Shown here one piece after another: positions 7,194 to 13,861 of a stretch of 18,242 bases of DNA. Source of the stretch: DATAQC01 sp046263055 (GTDB taxonomy: Bacteria; Actinomycetota; Acidimicrobiia; Acidimicrobiales; AC-14); assembly GCA_046263055.1 (NCBI GenBank), contig JBHELO010000023.1, positions 1-18,242 on the forward strand, in the 5' to 3' direction. The notes under the pieces were generated by a model that saw nothing but the letters and a program-made list of their open reading frames with translations, was not told the origin of the DNA and searched no databases. The translations under genes and the position numbers were made by a program. Positions within the stretch are counted from its first letter, which is position 1. Each line of letters starts with the position of its first letter.

Positions 7194-8963
7194 CTACCCG
7201 AAGCGCAGCACGGCCATGACCACCACCATGCCGCCCATGGCGTAGGCCGCGTAGTCGTTGGTCGAGCCGTTGTGCAGCGCCCGCAGGACCGCCACCGGGC
7301 GGGGCTCGGCCCCGCCCCGGCGCACCACCCGGGCCGCCAGCAGCCCGCCCAGCACCAGCACGGCGGCGGTGGCCGCCATCTCACCGGCGGCCCAGAAGTG
7401 GGGGTGCAGGGCGTCCACCGTCAGAGGGCCGCCGGCCCGACCGCCGTCTAGGAGGGCCGAAGCGTAGGCCCGGCGGTCCAGGAGGCCGGAGGCGGCGGGC
7501 GCCGCCACCCGACCGACGATGGGGCCGGCGGCCAGCCCGAAGGCGGCGCACAGGGCACCCAGGCCGACGAGTCCGGCCAGCATCCCGGGCCGCATGGCGC
7601 ACGCCTCGTCGTACGCCTCGGCCCGGGGTCGGAAGAACGCCAGCCACGTGGCCCGGGCCAGGGCGGCGGCGGTGAGCAGCTCCACGAGCCGCACCGCCAC
7701 CGTCACCGCCGGCGACCCGGCCTCGGAGATGCCCTCGTGTACCAGGGCCAGCGAGAAGTAGCCGTTGAAGGGCGGCACGCCGACGATGGCGGCCACGCCC
7801 ACCACGAACGCCGCGGCGAGCAGGGGGAAGCGGCGGGCCAGGCCGCCCATCTCCGAGAGCCGGTCGACACCGAGGGTGTGCACGATGGCGCCCGCGCACA
7901 GGAACAGCAGCGACTTGAACAGGGCGTGGTTGGCCAGGTGGTAGGCGGCACCGGCCAGGCCCGACGAGGTCCCGGTGCCGAGGGCGACGGCCAGCACGCC
8001 CATCTGCGACACGGTGTCGAAGGCCAGCAGACGCTTCAGGTCGTCCTGGAACAGGGCCATCACCGCACCCACCAGGCCGGAGGCCACGCCCAGCACGGTG
8101 AGGAGCCCGAGCACCGGCACCGAGGAGCGGTCGAACACGAGGTAGGCCAGCCGGGCGCAGGCCACGATGCCGAGGTTCACCATGAGCCCCGAGAAGAGGG
8201 CGGAGACGGGTCCCGGGGCGGCGGTGTGGGCGTCGGGCAGCCACGTGTGGAACGGCACCAGTCCCGCCTTGGTGGCGTAGCCGCCGACCAGCAGCCCGAG
8301 GGCCACCAGGGGGGTGGTGGCGACCGCCGGCCCGGCGAGGGCCCGCTGGAGCTGGGCCAGGTTGAGCCCGCCGGCCGAGTCGTAGAGCAGGGCGGAGCCC
8401 ATGAACACCGCGAAGCTGGCCAGGGAGGTGACGACCACCATCTTCAGCGCCGCCTCCAGGGCCAACGGCCGTTCCAGGAAGAAGGCGGTGAGGGCGTAGC
8501 TGGCCAGGGCCGACACCTCGAACCACACGAACAGGTTGACCACGTCGGCGGTGAGGGCGGTGCCCACCAGCCCGGCGTCGAGGAGGAGGAAGAGGCACGC
8601 GAAGGTGCCCAGCTCCCGCCCGCCCAGGTCGGCCAGCTCGGAGATGGCGTACGCCACCAGGAGGAGCCCCACCCCGGCGGCGGCCAGGGCGAACACCATC
8701 CCGAACGGGTCGGCGGCCAGGGCGATGCCGAGGGACCGTCCGGCCACCGGCCGGGTGCGGCTGAGGTAGTGGACGAGGACCCGGCCCCGGAAGACGGTGG
8801 GGGCGGCGGCCGCCAGCACCGCCGCCGACCCGCCCAGCCCGGCGACGGCCACCGCCAGGGCGGCCCGTCCCGACAGGCGGCCCACCAGGGGCGCCAGCAC
8901 GGCGGCGCTGATGGGGATGGCGATGGCCAGGGGCAGGGCGGCGGCCAGGCCCTCGGCGCTCAT
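7194..8963 (-). CDS. mnhD: Cation/proton antiporter large subunit D (MnhD/MrpD, MbhH-like)
   Basis: A 589-residue polytopic membrane protein of the NuoL/M/N proton-antiporter family, with at least 14 hydrophobic segments. Key residues of the half-channels are visible: E149 in FVWFEVSALASYAL, K232 in YATKAGLVPFHTWLPDAH, and K350 in YHLANHALFKSLLFLCAG. The loop HTAAPGPVSALFSGLMVNLG is the family signature. The C-terminus ends in an extra TM with LHNGSTNDYAAYAMGG, which resembles the tail of NuoL-like proteins. It is the last gene of the operon and the only NuoL/M/N-type subunit in it. ATG 8961-8963 lies 3 nt past the preceding stop (TGAGGGATG), so translation is probably coupled. It would form the ion channel of an Mrp-type or MBH-type antiporter module. 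Assignment to the D rather than A subunit rests on length and operon position. Confidence 0.92.
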   Translation of the reverse strand: MSAEGLAAALPLAIAIPISAAVLAPLVGRLSGRAALAVAVAGLGGSAAVLAAAAPTVFRGRVLVHYLSRTRPVAGRSLGIALAADPFGMVFALAAAGVGLLLVAYAISELADLGGRELGTFACLFLLLDAGLVGTALTADVVNLFVWFEVSALASYALTAFFLERPLALEAALKMVVVTSLASFAVFMGSALLYDSAGGLNLAQLQRALAGPAVATTPLVALGLLVGGYATKAGLVPFHTWLPDAHTAAPGPVSALFSGLMVNLGIVACARLAYLVFDRSSVPVLGLLTVLGVASGLVGAVMALFQDDLKRLLAFDTVSQMGVLAVALGTGTSSGLAGAAYHLANHALFKSLLFLCAGAIVHTLGVDRLSEMGGLARRFPLLAAAFVVGVAAIVGVPPFNGYFSLALVHEGISEAGSPAVTVAVRLVELLTAAALARATWLAFFRPRAEAYDEACAMRPGMLAGLVGLGALCAAFGLAAGPIVGRVAAPAASGLLDRRAYASALLDGGRAGGPLTVDALHPHFWAAGEMAATAAVLVLGGLLAARVVRRGGAEPRPVAVLRALHNGSTNDYAAYAMGGMVVVMAVLRFG

Positions 8964-8966
8964 CCC

Positions 8967-9335
8967 TCAGCCCCGCATGGCCCGGACCCGGTCGGCATCC
9001 AGCGTTCGGTAGTGCTGGGCCACGCGCACCACCACGGCCAGGAACACGCCGGTCACCGCCACACCGATGACGATTGCGGTCAGGCAGAAGTTCTGGAGGA
9101 CGGGGTCGGCCACCGGGCCGTGGACGAGGCTCGGTACCGAGCGGCCGTTGGGGGGGTCGAGCAACACTGGAGCGGTGCCCCCCCGGCGCCAGGCCATGGA
9201 GACGATCAGCAGGTAGGTGGACGACTCCATGAGGGACAGGCCCATGACGATCTTCACCAGGTTGCGCCGGGTCAGCACCGCCCACAGCCCGATGCAGAAC
9301 ACGGCGGCGGCGGCCAGTTCGTTGACGACGCTCAC
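8967..9335 (-). CDS. mnhC: Antiporter subunit C (MnhC/MrpC, NuoK-like)
   Basis: A 122-residue protein with three TM helices, homologous to NuoK. Helix 1 is ELAAAAVFCIGLWAVL. Helix 2 holds the family motif NLVKIVMGLSLMESSTYLLI with the buried Glu. Helix 3 is NFCLTAIVIGVAVTGVFLAV, preceded by the conserved DP (VADPVLQ). The loop between helices 2 and 3 (about 28 residues with PPNGRSVPSLVHGP) is typical of MrpC. Start GTG 9333-9335 overlaps the stop of the upstream gene as GTGA. It packs against the D subunit in the membrane. Confidence 0.93.
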   Translation of the reverse strand: MSVVNELAAAAVFCIGLWAVLTRRNLVKIVMGLSLMESSTYLLIVSMAWRRGGTAPVLLDPPNGRSVPSLVHGPVADPVLQNFCLTAIVIGVAVTGVFLAVVVRVAQHYRTLDADRVRAMRG

Positions 9336-10405
9336 GGCCGGCCACCCGCGCCGCGGCCACCGCCGCCATCGCTGCCCCGACCGTCGTCCTCGTCCTCGGC
9401 GGTCCACTCCCGCTCCATGGCCACCAGGCTGAAGATGACCAGGAGCAGCCCGGTCCCCACCTCGAACAGCTCGCTGAAGGAGAAGGCCTGGAGGATCCCC
9501 CCGCCCCGGATGGTGCCGGCCGTCCCGAGCGGCAGCCAGTTGGCCGAGAACGACCCCCGGGCCACCAGGCCACCCACCTCGAGGGCGACGATGGCGGCCG
9601 CCCCCGCCAGCTCCACCATCTCCAGGACGTCGGGCCGGACCACCCGCCGCACGGCCCGGTAGCCGTACGCCGCGTAGGCCAGCAGCACGACCCCGGCCAG
9701 CACCGCGCCGGCCGGGAAGCCGCCCCCTGGCGAGTACCCCCACGCCACGAGGTAGGCGCCGGCCACGGCCAGGACGGGCAGCACGGTGCGGGCGCCTCCC
9801 CGCACCGCCACCGTCATCGGCTGGCGCGACACGACGCCCCGGGTGCCGATCCCCTCGCCGCCGCCAGCCCCGCCGGACCGGGCCGTGGCGGGGGCGTCGC
9901 CGGCCTCGCCCTCGTCGCCGGCCTCGCCGTCGCCGCCGGCCTGGCCTGTCGCCGGGGCGTCGCCGGCCTCGCCCTCGTCGCCGGCCTGGCCCTGCTCGAC
10001 CTCCTCGGCCCGGCGGGCGTCGGCCCGCCCCCGCCGGCCCGACGCGGGGGAGCCCCGCCGCCCTTCCGCCTGCTCGCGCCCACCCAGGCGCTCTTCGCCG
10101 ACGAAGGCGCGCCGCCGCTCCCGCCCCCGGCACACGGCCCCCACGCCCACCACCGCGCCGAGGAGCAGGAAGGTCTCCCCGAAAGTGTCGAAGCCCCGGC
10201 TGCCGTACACCACCTCGTTGACGGCCTCGGTGGTGTGCCAGCGAGGCAGGGCGGTGGCCAGGGCATCGCGGGCGATCCCGGGCAGGTCGGAGGACGGGCC
10301 GGGCAGGCCCACCACGGCGGCGGCCAGGAAGGCGCCCATCCCTGCCACCACCAGGGCGGCCATCACCGTCCGTCGCCGCGGCGGCGGCCGGCCGGCGCCC
10401 GTCAC
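9332..10405 (-). CDS. Fused MbhE-like and MnhB (MrpB) antiporter subunit
   Basis: One open frame of 357 residues carries two subunits that are often separate. Residues 14-95 have two TM helices around GLPGPSSDLP and SRGFDTFGETFLLLGAVVGV, the signature of MbhE / the C-terminal end of MnhA. Residues 196-335 are an MnhB domain (MTVAVRGGARTVLPVLAVAG, YSPGGGFPAGAVLAGVVLLAY, SFSELFEVGTGLLLVIFS). Between them lies a hydrophilic linker of about 100 residues, first Arg-rich, then Gly/Glu/Asp-rich with two copies of GDEGEAGDAPAT. Start GTG 10405 overlaps the previous stop as GTGA; ATG 10363 is an alternative. An internal ATG (residue 197) marks where MnhB usually begins, so independent initiation there is possible. 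Fusion is seen directly; its functional importance is inference. Confidence 0.88.
   Translation of the reverse strand: MTGAGRPPPRRRTVMAALVVAGMGAFLAAAVVGLPGPSSDLPGIARDALATALPRWHTTEAVNEVVYGSRGFDTFGETFLLLGAVVGVGAVCRGRERRRAFVGEERLGGREQAEGRRGSPASGRRGRADARRAEEVEQGQAGDEGEAGDAPATGQAGGDGEAGDEGEAGDAPATARSGGAGGGEGIGTRGVVSRQPMTVAVRGGARTVLPVLAVAGAYLVAWGYSPGGGFPAGAVLAGVVLLAYAAYGYRAVRRVVRPDVLEMVELAGAAAIVALEVGGLVARGSFSANWLPLGTAGTIRGGGILQAFSFSELFEVGTGLLLVIFSLVAMEREWTAEDEDDGRGSDGGGGRGAGGRP
9891..9987. repeat. Two 34-bp direct repeats in the subunit linker
   Basis: Identical 34-nt units at 9891-9924 and 9954-9987 begin GGGGCGTCGCCGGCC and are 63 nt apart start to start, a multiple of three. They encode the repeated GDEGEAGDAPAT of the MbhE-MnhB linker. 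Surrounding sequence is also rich in GCCGGCCT/TCGCC subrepeats, which suggests slippage growth of the linker. Confidence 0.85.
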
Positions 10406-10698
10406 GGCCGGCCGGACTCGCCGTCGGCCTCCTCGCCGGTGCCGGCGGCGTCCTCCACCACCACCCGCGTCTTGCCGATGGCCAGCAGGTAGAGGACGGG
10501 CAGGGCGATGGCGCCCACCACCACCTCCGAGTGGGCCACATCGGGGGCGTCGAGCACCACGAACAGCAGGGACAGCACCGTCCCCACCGCCGACAGGGCC
10601 ATGACCGAGGCGTTCAGGTTCTCGAGGCGCACCACCAGCACGGCGGCCACCAGGACGGCGGCCAGGCAGAGCACGTCGAGCACGTCGAAGGCGGTCAC
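10402..10698 (-). CDS. MbhD-like antiporter subunit (DUF4040, MnhA C-terminal equivalent)
   Basis: A 98-residue protein with three hydrophobic helices (VLCLAAVLVAAVLVV, SVMALSAVGTVLSLLFVVLD and VVVGAIALPVLYLLAIG). The pattern 'R-x-x-x-x-N-x-x-V-M...G...L-x-F-x-x-L-x-APDVA-x-(T/S)-E-(A/V)' with APDVAHSEVVVGA is the hallmark of MbhD and of the corresponding C-terminal segment of MnhA. It is a free-standing subunit here. Start GTG 10698 shares GTGA with the mnhG stop, and its own stop shares GTGA with the next start. Its tail (EDAAGTGEEADGESG) is acidic. It would line the lateral ion path between the large and small subunits of the complex. Confidence 0.88.
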   Translation of the reverse strand: MTAFDVLDVLCLAAVLVAAVLVVRLENLNASVMALSAVGTVLSLLFVVLDAPDVAHSEVVVGAIALPVLYLLAIGKTRVVVEDAAGTGEEADGESGRP

Positions 10699-11048
10699 TC
10701 GGCAGCCGCGGCCTTCCCGCCGGCGTCCGGCGGCCGGGCCTGGTCGACGACCGAGCCGGCCCACATGGGGATGCCGGTGCGGTAGGCGGCCCGGCCCAAC
10801 GCATGGCTGGCCATCGGGTTCACCACCAGCAGCAGGAAGGCGACGACCAGCGCCCGGCTGCCGTAGGTGGAGATCGGCCCCTGGCTCACCACCACCCCGG
10901 CCAGCAAAGGCAGGGCGCCCATGGTGACGTTCTTGGACGAGCACTGGATGCGGGTGTACAGGTCGGGCATGCGCAGGATCCCGACCGCGCCGGACAGGGA
11001 GAAGGCCAGGCCGACGACGCACAGCCCGAGGGCCACCGCGTCCCTCAC
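10695..11048 (-). CDS. mnhG: Antiporter subunit G (MnhG/MrpG)
   Basis: A 117-residue membrane protein with three TM helices. The family motif is GAVGILRMPDLYTRIQCSSK followed by NVTMGALPLLAGVVV, matching the usual '(R/L)-x-P-D-x-Y-(T/S)-R-(L/I)-H-A-x-(S/T)-K-x-x-T-x-G'. The later segment ALVVAFLLLVVNPMASHALGRAAY is also typical. Start GTG 11048 is preferred over a start further upstream because it shares a GTGA overlap with the mnhF stop and begins just before helix 1. The C-terminal tail (DQARPPDAGGKAAAAE) is hydrophilic. Confidence 0.93.
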   Translation of the reverse strand: MRDAVALGLCVVGLAFSLSGAVGILRMPDLYTRIQCSSKNVTMGALPLLAGVVVSQGPISTYGSRALVVAFLLLVVNPMASHALGRAAYRTGIPMWAGSVVDQARPPDAGGKAAAAE

Positions 11049-11305
11049 AGCAAGCCCCGCTCGAGGTAGCGCGACCAGACGATGGTCCCCAGGTAGCTGA
11101 AGCTCGACAACCACAGGGCGACGTCCAGGTAGGCGCTGCGGTCGGCGAAGACGGCGTAGGCGAACACGGCCAGCGTGGCCTGGGTGGACATGGTGTTGAG
11201 GGCCACCACCCGGTCGCAGACCGTGGGGCCGGCGGCCAGGCGGACGAGCAGGACGCCCATGACCGCCACCTCGGCTACCGCCACCCAGCCGAAGGCGTCA
11301 GCCAC
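11045..11305 (-). CDS. mnhF: Antiporter subunit F (MnhF/MrpF)
   Basis: An 86-residue protein with three TM helices. Diagnostic segments are RLAAGPTVCDRVVALNTMST (the family 'R-x-x-x-GP-x-x-x-DR-(V/I)-x-A-(L/V)-(N/D)' motif) and YLDVALWLSSFSYLGTIVWSRYLERG. Start GTG 11303-11305 overlaps the mnhE stop by 8 nt. It is a small accessory membrane subunit of the antiporter complex. Confidence 0.94.
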   Translation of the reverse strand: MADAFGWVAVAEVAVMGVLLVRLAAGPTVCDRVVALNTMSTQATLAVFAYAVFADRSAYLDVALWLSSFSYLGTIVWSRYLERGLL

Positions 11306-11798
11306 CGCCGGCGTCCCCGTCGGCCAAGGGGACGAGCAGGCGCTCGAGGGAGCCGTTGATCTGCCGGCGGGCCTCGGCCGGGTCCTCGGTGGTCACCCAC
11401 ACGGCGTGGTACTGGAGGCGGCCGGGCTCCAGGTCCACCAGCTGGTTGTCGACGATCACCGAGCTGACGAGGGACACGCCGGTGACCGCACCGTCGGTCC
11501 GGGCCTCGGTGGGCAGGACGAGCATCCCCGACCGCAGCGGCAGTGACGGGGACCAGATCCGTCGCGCCAGGCCCACGTTGGCCTTGACGACCCGCCCGAA
11601 CGAGGTGACCGCCAGCGCCACCAGGCGGGCCAGGCGGCGGGGGTCCAACAGCAGCCACGGCCGGGCCACCGGCCCGAGGGGGGCAAGGGCCACGCCCACG
11701 AGGAGCGCCACCACCGCCCCGACGACGGCCTGTTCGACGGTGGCCGTCCACGCCAGCAGGATCCAGCCGAGCGCCGCCCATACGGCGACGGCCGCCAC
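11298..11798 (-). CDS. mnhE: Antiporter subunit E (MnhE/MrpE)
   Basis: A 166-residue subunit and the first gene of the antiporter set. Two N-terminal hydrophobic helices (VWAALGWILLAWTAT and VVGAVVALLVGVALAPLG) are followed by a membrane-proximal helix with FGRVVKANVGLARRIW, then a soluble domain: PLRSGMLVLPTEARTD, VTGVSLVSSVIVDNQLVDL, and LQYHAVWVTTEDPAEARRQI. These match the MnhE consensus (usually '...A-N-x-x-x-A-x-x-(I/V)-L...T-x-(L/V)-x-AN-x-I-x-LTPGT...HA...'). The normal TPGT is changed to SSVIVDNQLVDL. Start GTG 11796-11798 has no clear ribosome binding site; the 121 nt upstream may hold a promoter, or transcription comes from the lysC-asd side. Confidence 0.9.
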   Translation of the reverse strand: MAAVAVWAALGWILLAWTATVEQAVVGAVVALLVGVALAPLGPVARPWLLLDPRRLARLVALAVTSFGRVVKANVGLARRIWSPSLPLRSGMLVLPTEARTDGAVTGVSLVSSVIVDNQLVDLEPGRLQYHAVWVTTEDPAEARRQINGSLERLLVPLADGDAGGG

Positions 11799-11919
11799 CC
11801 GGGTGGCGCGCTGGGAGGGGGAGGTCGGCGCGATGCCCGAGCAGTTCCCGCGGACCGCGGCCCCGAAACCACGCCGCGCCGTTGCCGGCCGGCTCAGCGG
11901 TACGTGGACGAGGGCTGCG

Positions 11920-12306
11920 TCAGTAGCCGTGGCAGGAGCACTGGCACGCGTACCCCTCGGCGCCCTCGCCCAGCTCGGCCGCCCACCACTCGGTGCAGTC
12001 CTCGTGGTTGCCGTTCAGGCAGTTGGCGCTGATGTTCTTGGTGGCCAGGGCGGCCACCCCGATCCCCATGGCCACGAAAGCGGCGACCGCCGAGACCGCC
12101 AGGCGGCTCTTGCCCGCGTTGTGGCAGTCGCGCGTGGGCTCGATGAACCCGATCCCCCGGTCCACGTAGGGGCCCGGTTTGGCGCCCAGGAGGGGCGGCC
12201 CGCAGTTCACGGCGTCGGCGAACCGGAACGGGATCAGGGAGTAGCCGACGGCCAGCAGGAGGATGGCGAGGACGACGCCGGAGATGATCTTCTGCTGCTT
12301 TGTCAC
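11920..12306 (-). CDS. Cys-rich two-TM membrane protein of unknown function
   Basis: A 128-residue protein with GTG start at 12306 behind GGAAGGACC (5-13 nt upstream). TM1 is IISGVVLAILLLAVGYSLI (about 7-25) and TM2 is RLAVSAVAAFVAMGIGVAAL (about 69-88). The loop between them has two Cys (NCGPPLLGAK and TRDCHNAG), the pattern of many small actinobacterial membrane proteins and possibly a disulfide on the outer face. The C-terminal tail is striking: ANCLNGNHEDCTEWW followed by YACQCSCHGY, giving C-x4-H-x2-C and C-x-C-x-CH, which could bind zinc or another metal. The tail would be on the same side as the N-terminus, probably cytoplasmic. It lies 26 nt after asd and 121 nt before mnhE on the same strand. 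Function unknown; a link to the antiporter is only positional. Confidence 0.8.
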   Translation of the reverse strand: MTKQQKIISGVVLAILLLAVGYSLIPFRFADAVNCGPPLLGAKPGPYVDRGIGFIEPTRDCHNAGKSRLAVSAVAAFVAMGIGVAALATKNISANCLNGNHEDCTEWWAAELGEGAEGYACQCSCHGY

Positions 12307-12332
12307 TCGGTCCTTCCGGATGGGGGATGCGG

Positions 12333-13373
12333 CTACCGGCGGGCCAGGATGGCCTCGGCGAGCTGCACGGTGTTCAGCGCCGCCCCCTTGCGCAGGTTGT
12401 CGCCGGACACGAACAGGGCCAGGCCCGACGCCACGCCCGGGTCGCGACGGATGCGGCCCACCAGCGAGGGATCGGTGCCGGCCGCCTGCAGCGGTGTGGG
12501 CACGTCGACGACGGAGACGCCCGGCGCGGTGGCCAGGAGCCGGCGGGCCCGCTCGGGGGCCAGCGGGCGTTCGAGCTCCAGGTTGAGCGACAGCGAGTGG
12601 CCGGTGTACACCGGGACCCGAACGCAGGTGCAGGAGACAGCCAGCGACGGCAGGCCCAGGATCTTGCGGCTCTCGTTGCGGAACTTGTGCTCCTCGTCGG
12701 TCTCGTCGTCCACCAGGGTGCCGGCGAAGGGGACGACGTTGAAGGCCACCGGTGCGGGGAAGGTGCTCGGCGCCGGGAGCTCGACGGCCGAGCCGTCGAG
12801 GGCCAGGTCGGGAGCCTGGTCCCCGGCCTTGGCCACCTGCTCGCCCAGCTCGCTGATGCCCTTGAGCCCGGCGCCGGACACCGCCTGGTAGGTGCTGACC
12901 ACGATGCGGCGCAGCCCGGCCTCGTCGGCCAGCGGCTTCACGACGGGCATGGCCACCATGGTCGTGCAGTTGGGGTTGGCGACGATGCCCTTGGGGATGC
13001 GGTCCAGGTCCGAGGGGTTGACCTCGGCCACCACCAGCGGCACGTCGGGGTCCATGCGCCAGGCCGACGAGTTGTCCACGACCACCGCCCCGGCGGCGAC
13101 CACCGCCGGGGCCAGGGCCCGGGAGGTGGACGCGCCGGCCGAGAACAGCACGATGTCGAGGCCTCGCCAGTCGGCGGTGGCGGCGTCCTCCACCTCCACC
13201 TCGCCCCCCGCCCACGCGAGCCGTCGCCCGGCGGAACGGCCGGAGGCGAAGAGGCGCAACTCGGAGACGGGGAAGGCCCGCTCGGCCAGCACCGAGCGCA
13301 TGACGCCTCCCACCAGCCCGGTGGCCCCCACGATGCCGACTCTCACGGCTCGTACGGTACCGGAGGCGGTCAT
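12333..13373 (-). CDS. asd: Aspartate-semialdehyde dehydrogenase
   Basis: A 346-residue NADPH-dependent enzyme that reduces aspartyl-4-phosphate to aspartate 4-semialdehyde, the branch point to lysine/diaminopimelate, threonine and methionine. The dinucleotide loop is GIVGATGLVG (13-22). Catalytic Cys is C136 in ANPNCTTM; the substrate-binding and catalytic segments are STYQAVSGAG (Q163) and the RVPVYTGHS region (R252, H259). ATG 13371-13373 overlaps the lysC stop as ATGA, so it is translationally coupled to the preceding step of the pathway. GTG 13346 (VRVGIVGATG) is an alternative that would remove nine residues. Length and motif order are normal for the bacterial family. Confidence 0.97.
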   Translation of the reverse strand: MTASGTVRAVRVGIVGATGLVGGVMRSVLAERAFPVSELRLFASGRSAGRRLAWAGGEVEVEDAATADWRGLDIVLFSAGASTSRALAPAVVAAGAVVVDNSSAWRMDPDVPLVVAEVNPSDLDRIPKGIVANPNCTTMVAMPVVKPLADEAGLRRIVVSTYQAVSGAGLKGISELGEQVAKAGDQAPDLALDGSAVELPAPSTFPAPVAFNVVPFAGTLVDDETDEEHKFRNESRKILGLPSLAVSCTCVRVPVYTGHSLSLNLELERPLAPERARRLLATAPGVSVVDVPTPLQAAGTDPSLVGRIRRDPGVASGLALFVSGDNLRKGAALNTVQLAEAILARR

Positions 13374-13861
13374 CCCGGTTCGTCGGGAAGGTCGAGCCCG
13401 AAGGCGGAGTGCAGGGCTCGCACTCCGCCCTCCACGTCGGCCGAGCGCACCACGCAGCTGATGCGGATGGACGAGGTGGAGATCATCTCGATGTTGATGC
13501 CGGCGTCGGCGAGGGCCTCGAACATGGCGGCGGCCACGCCGGGATGGGTCTTCATCCCCGCTCCCACCAGGCTGACCCGTGCGATCTCGGCGTCGTGGGT
13601 GACCCGGTCGGCACCGATCTCGGCGGCCATCGCCTCGGTGACCTTGAGGGCGGTGGGCAGGTCGGCCAGGGGCACGGTGTAGGAGATGTCGGTGGCGCCG
13701 TGGACGGAGACGTTCTGCTCGATCATGTCCACGTTCACCGCCTCGTCGGCCAGGGCCCGGAAGAGCCGGGCGGCGATGCCGGGGCGGTCGGGCACCCGCT
13801 CGACGGTGATCTTGGCCTCCGACACGTCGTGGGTGACGGCCGAGATGATGGCCTGCTCCAT
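13370..13861 (-). CDS. Predicted internal start: aspartokinase regulatory beta subunit
   Basis: Inside lysC, ATG 13859-13861 (Met256, MEQAIISAVTHDVSEAKI) is preceded by a perfect AGGAGG at 13867-13872 with a 5-nt spacing. In-frame translation from it would give a 163-residue protein holding both ACT domains. Corynebacterium and Bacillus aspartokinases are known to be alpha2beta2, with beta made from such an internal start. The signal is seen directly; production of beta here is inference. Confidence 0.65.
   Translation of the reverse strand: MEQAIISAVTHDVSEAKITVERVPDRPGIAARLFRALADEAVNVDMIEQNVSVHGATDISYTVPLADLPTALKVTEAMAAEIGADRVTHDAEIARVSLVGAGMKTHPGVAAAMFEALADAGINIEMISTSSIRISCVVRSADVEGGVRALHSAFGLDLPDEPG

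Noticed and set aside
7381..9573. 730-codon minus-strand frame over mnhD
   Set aside because: Out-of-frame shadow made of Gly/Arg/Pro/His; the true frame has the antiporter signatures.
7737..9662. 641-codon plus-strand frame opposite the antiporter genes
   Set aside because: Antisense, Gly/Gln/His/Glu-rich and without motifs.
9891..9987. Possible CRISPR-like or tandem-repeat array
   Set aside because: Only two exact copies, spacing a multiple of three, inside a coding linker; no spacer diversity.
11855..11870. CCGCGG-A-CCGCGG style repeat upstream of mnhE as an operator or terminator
   Set aside because: Each half is itself a palindrome common in such GC-rich DNA, and no promoter or T-run accompanies it.
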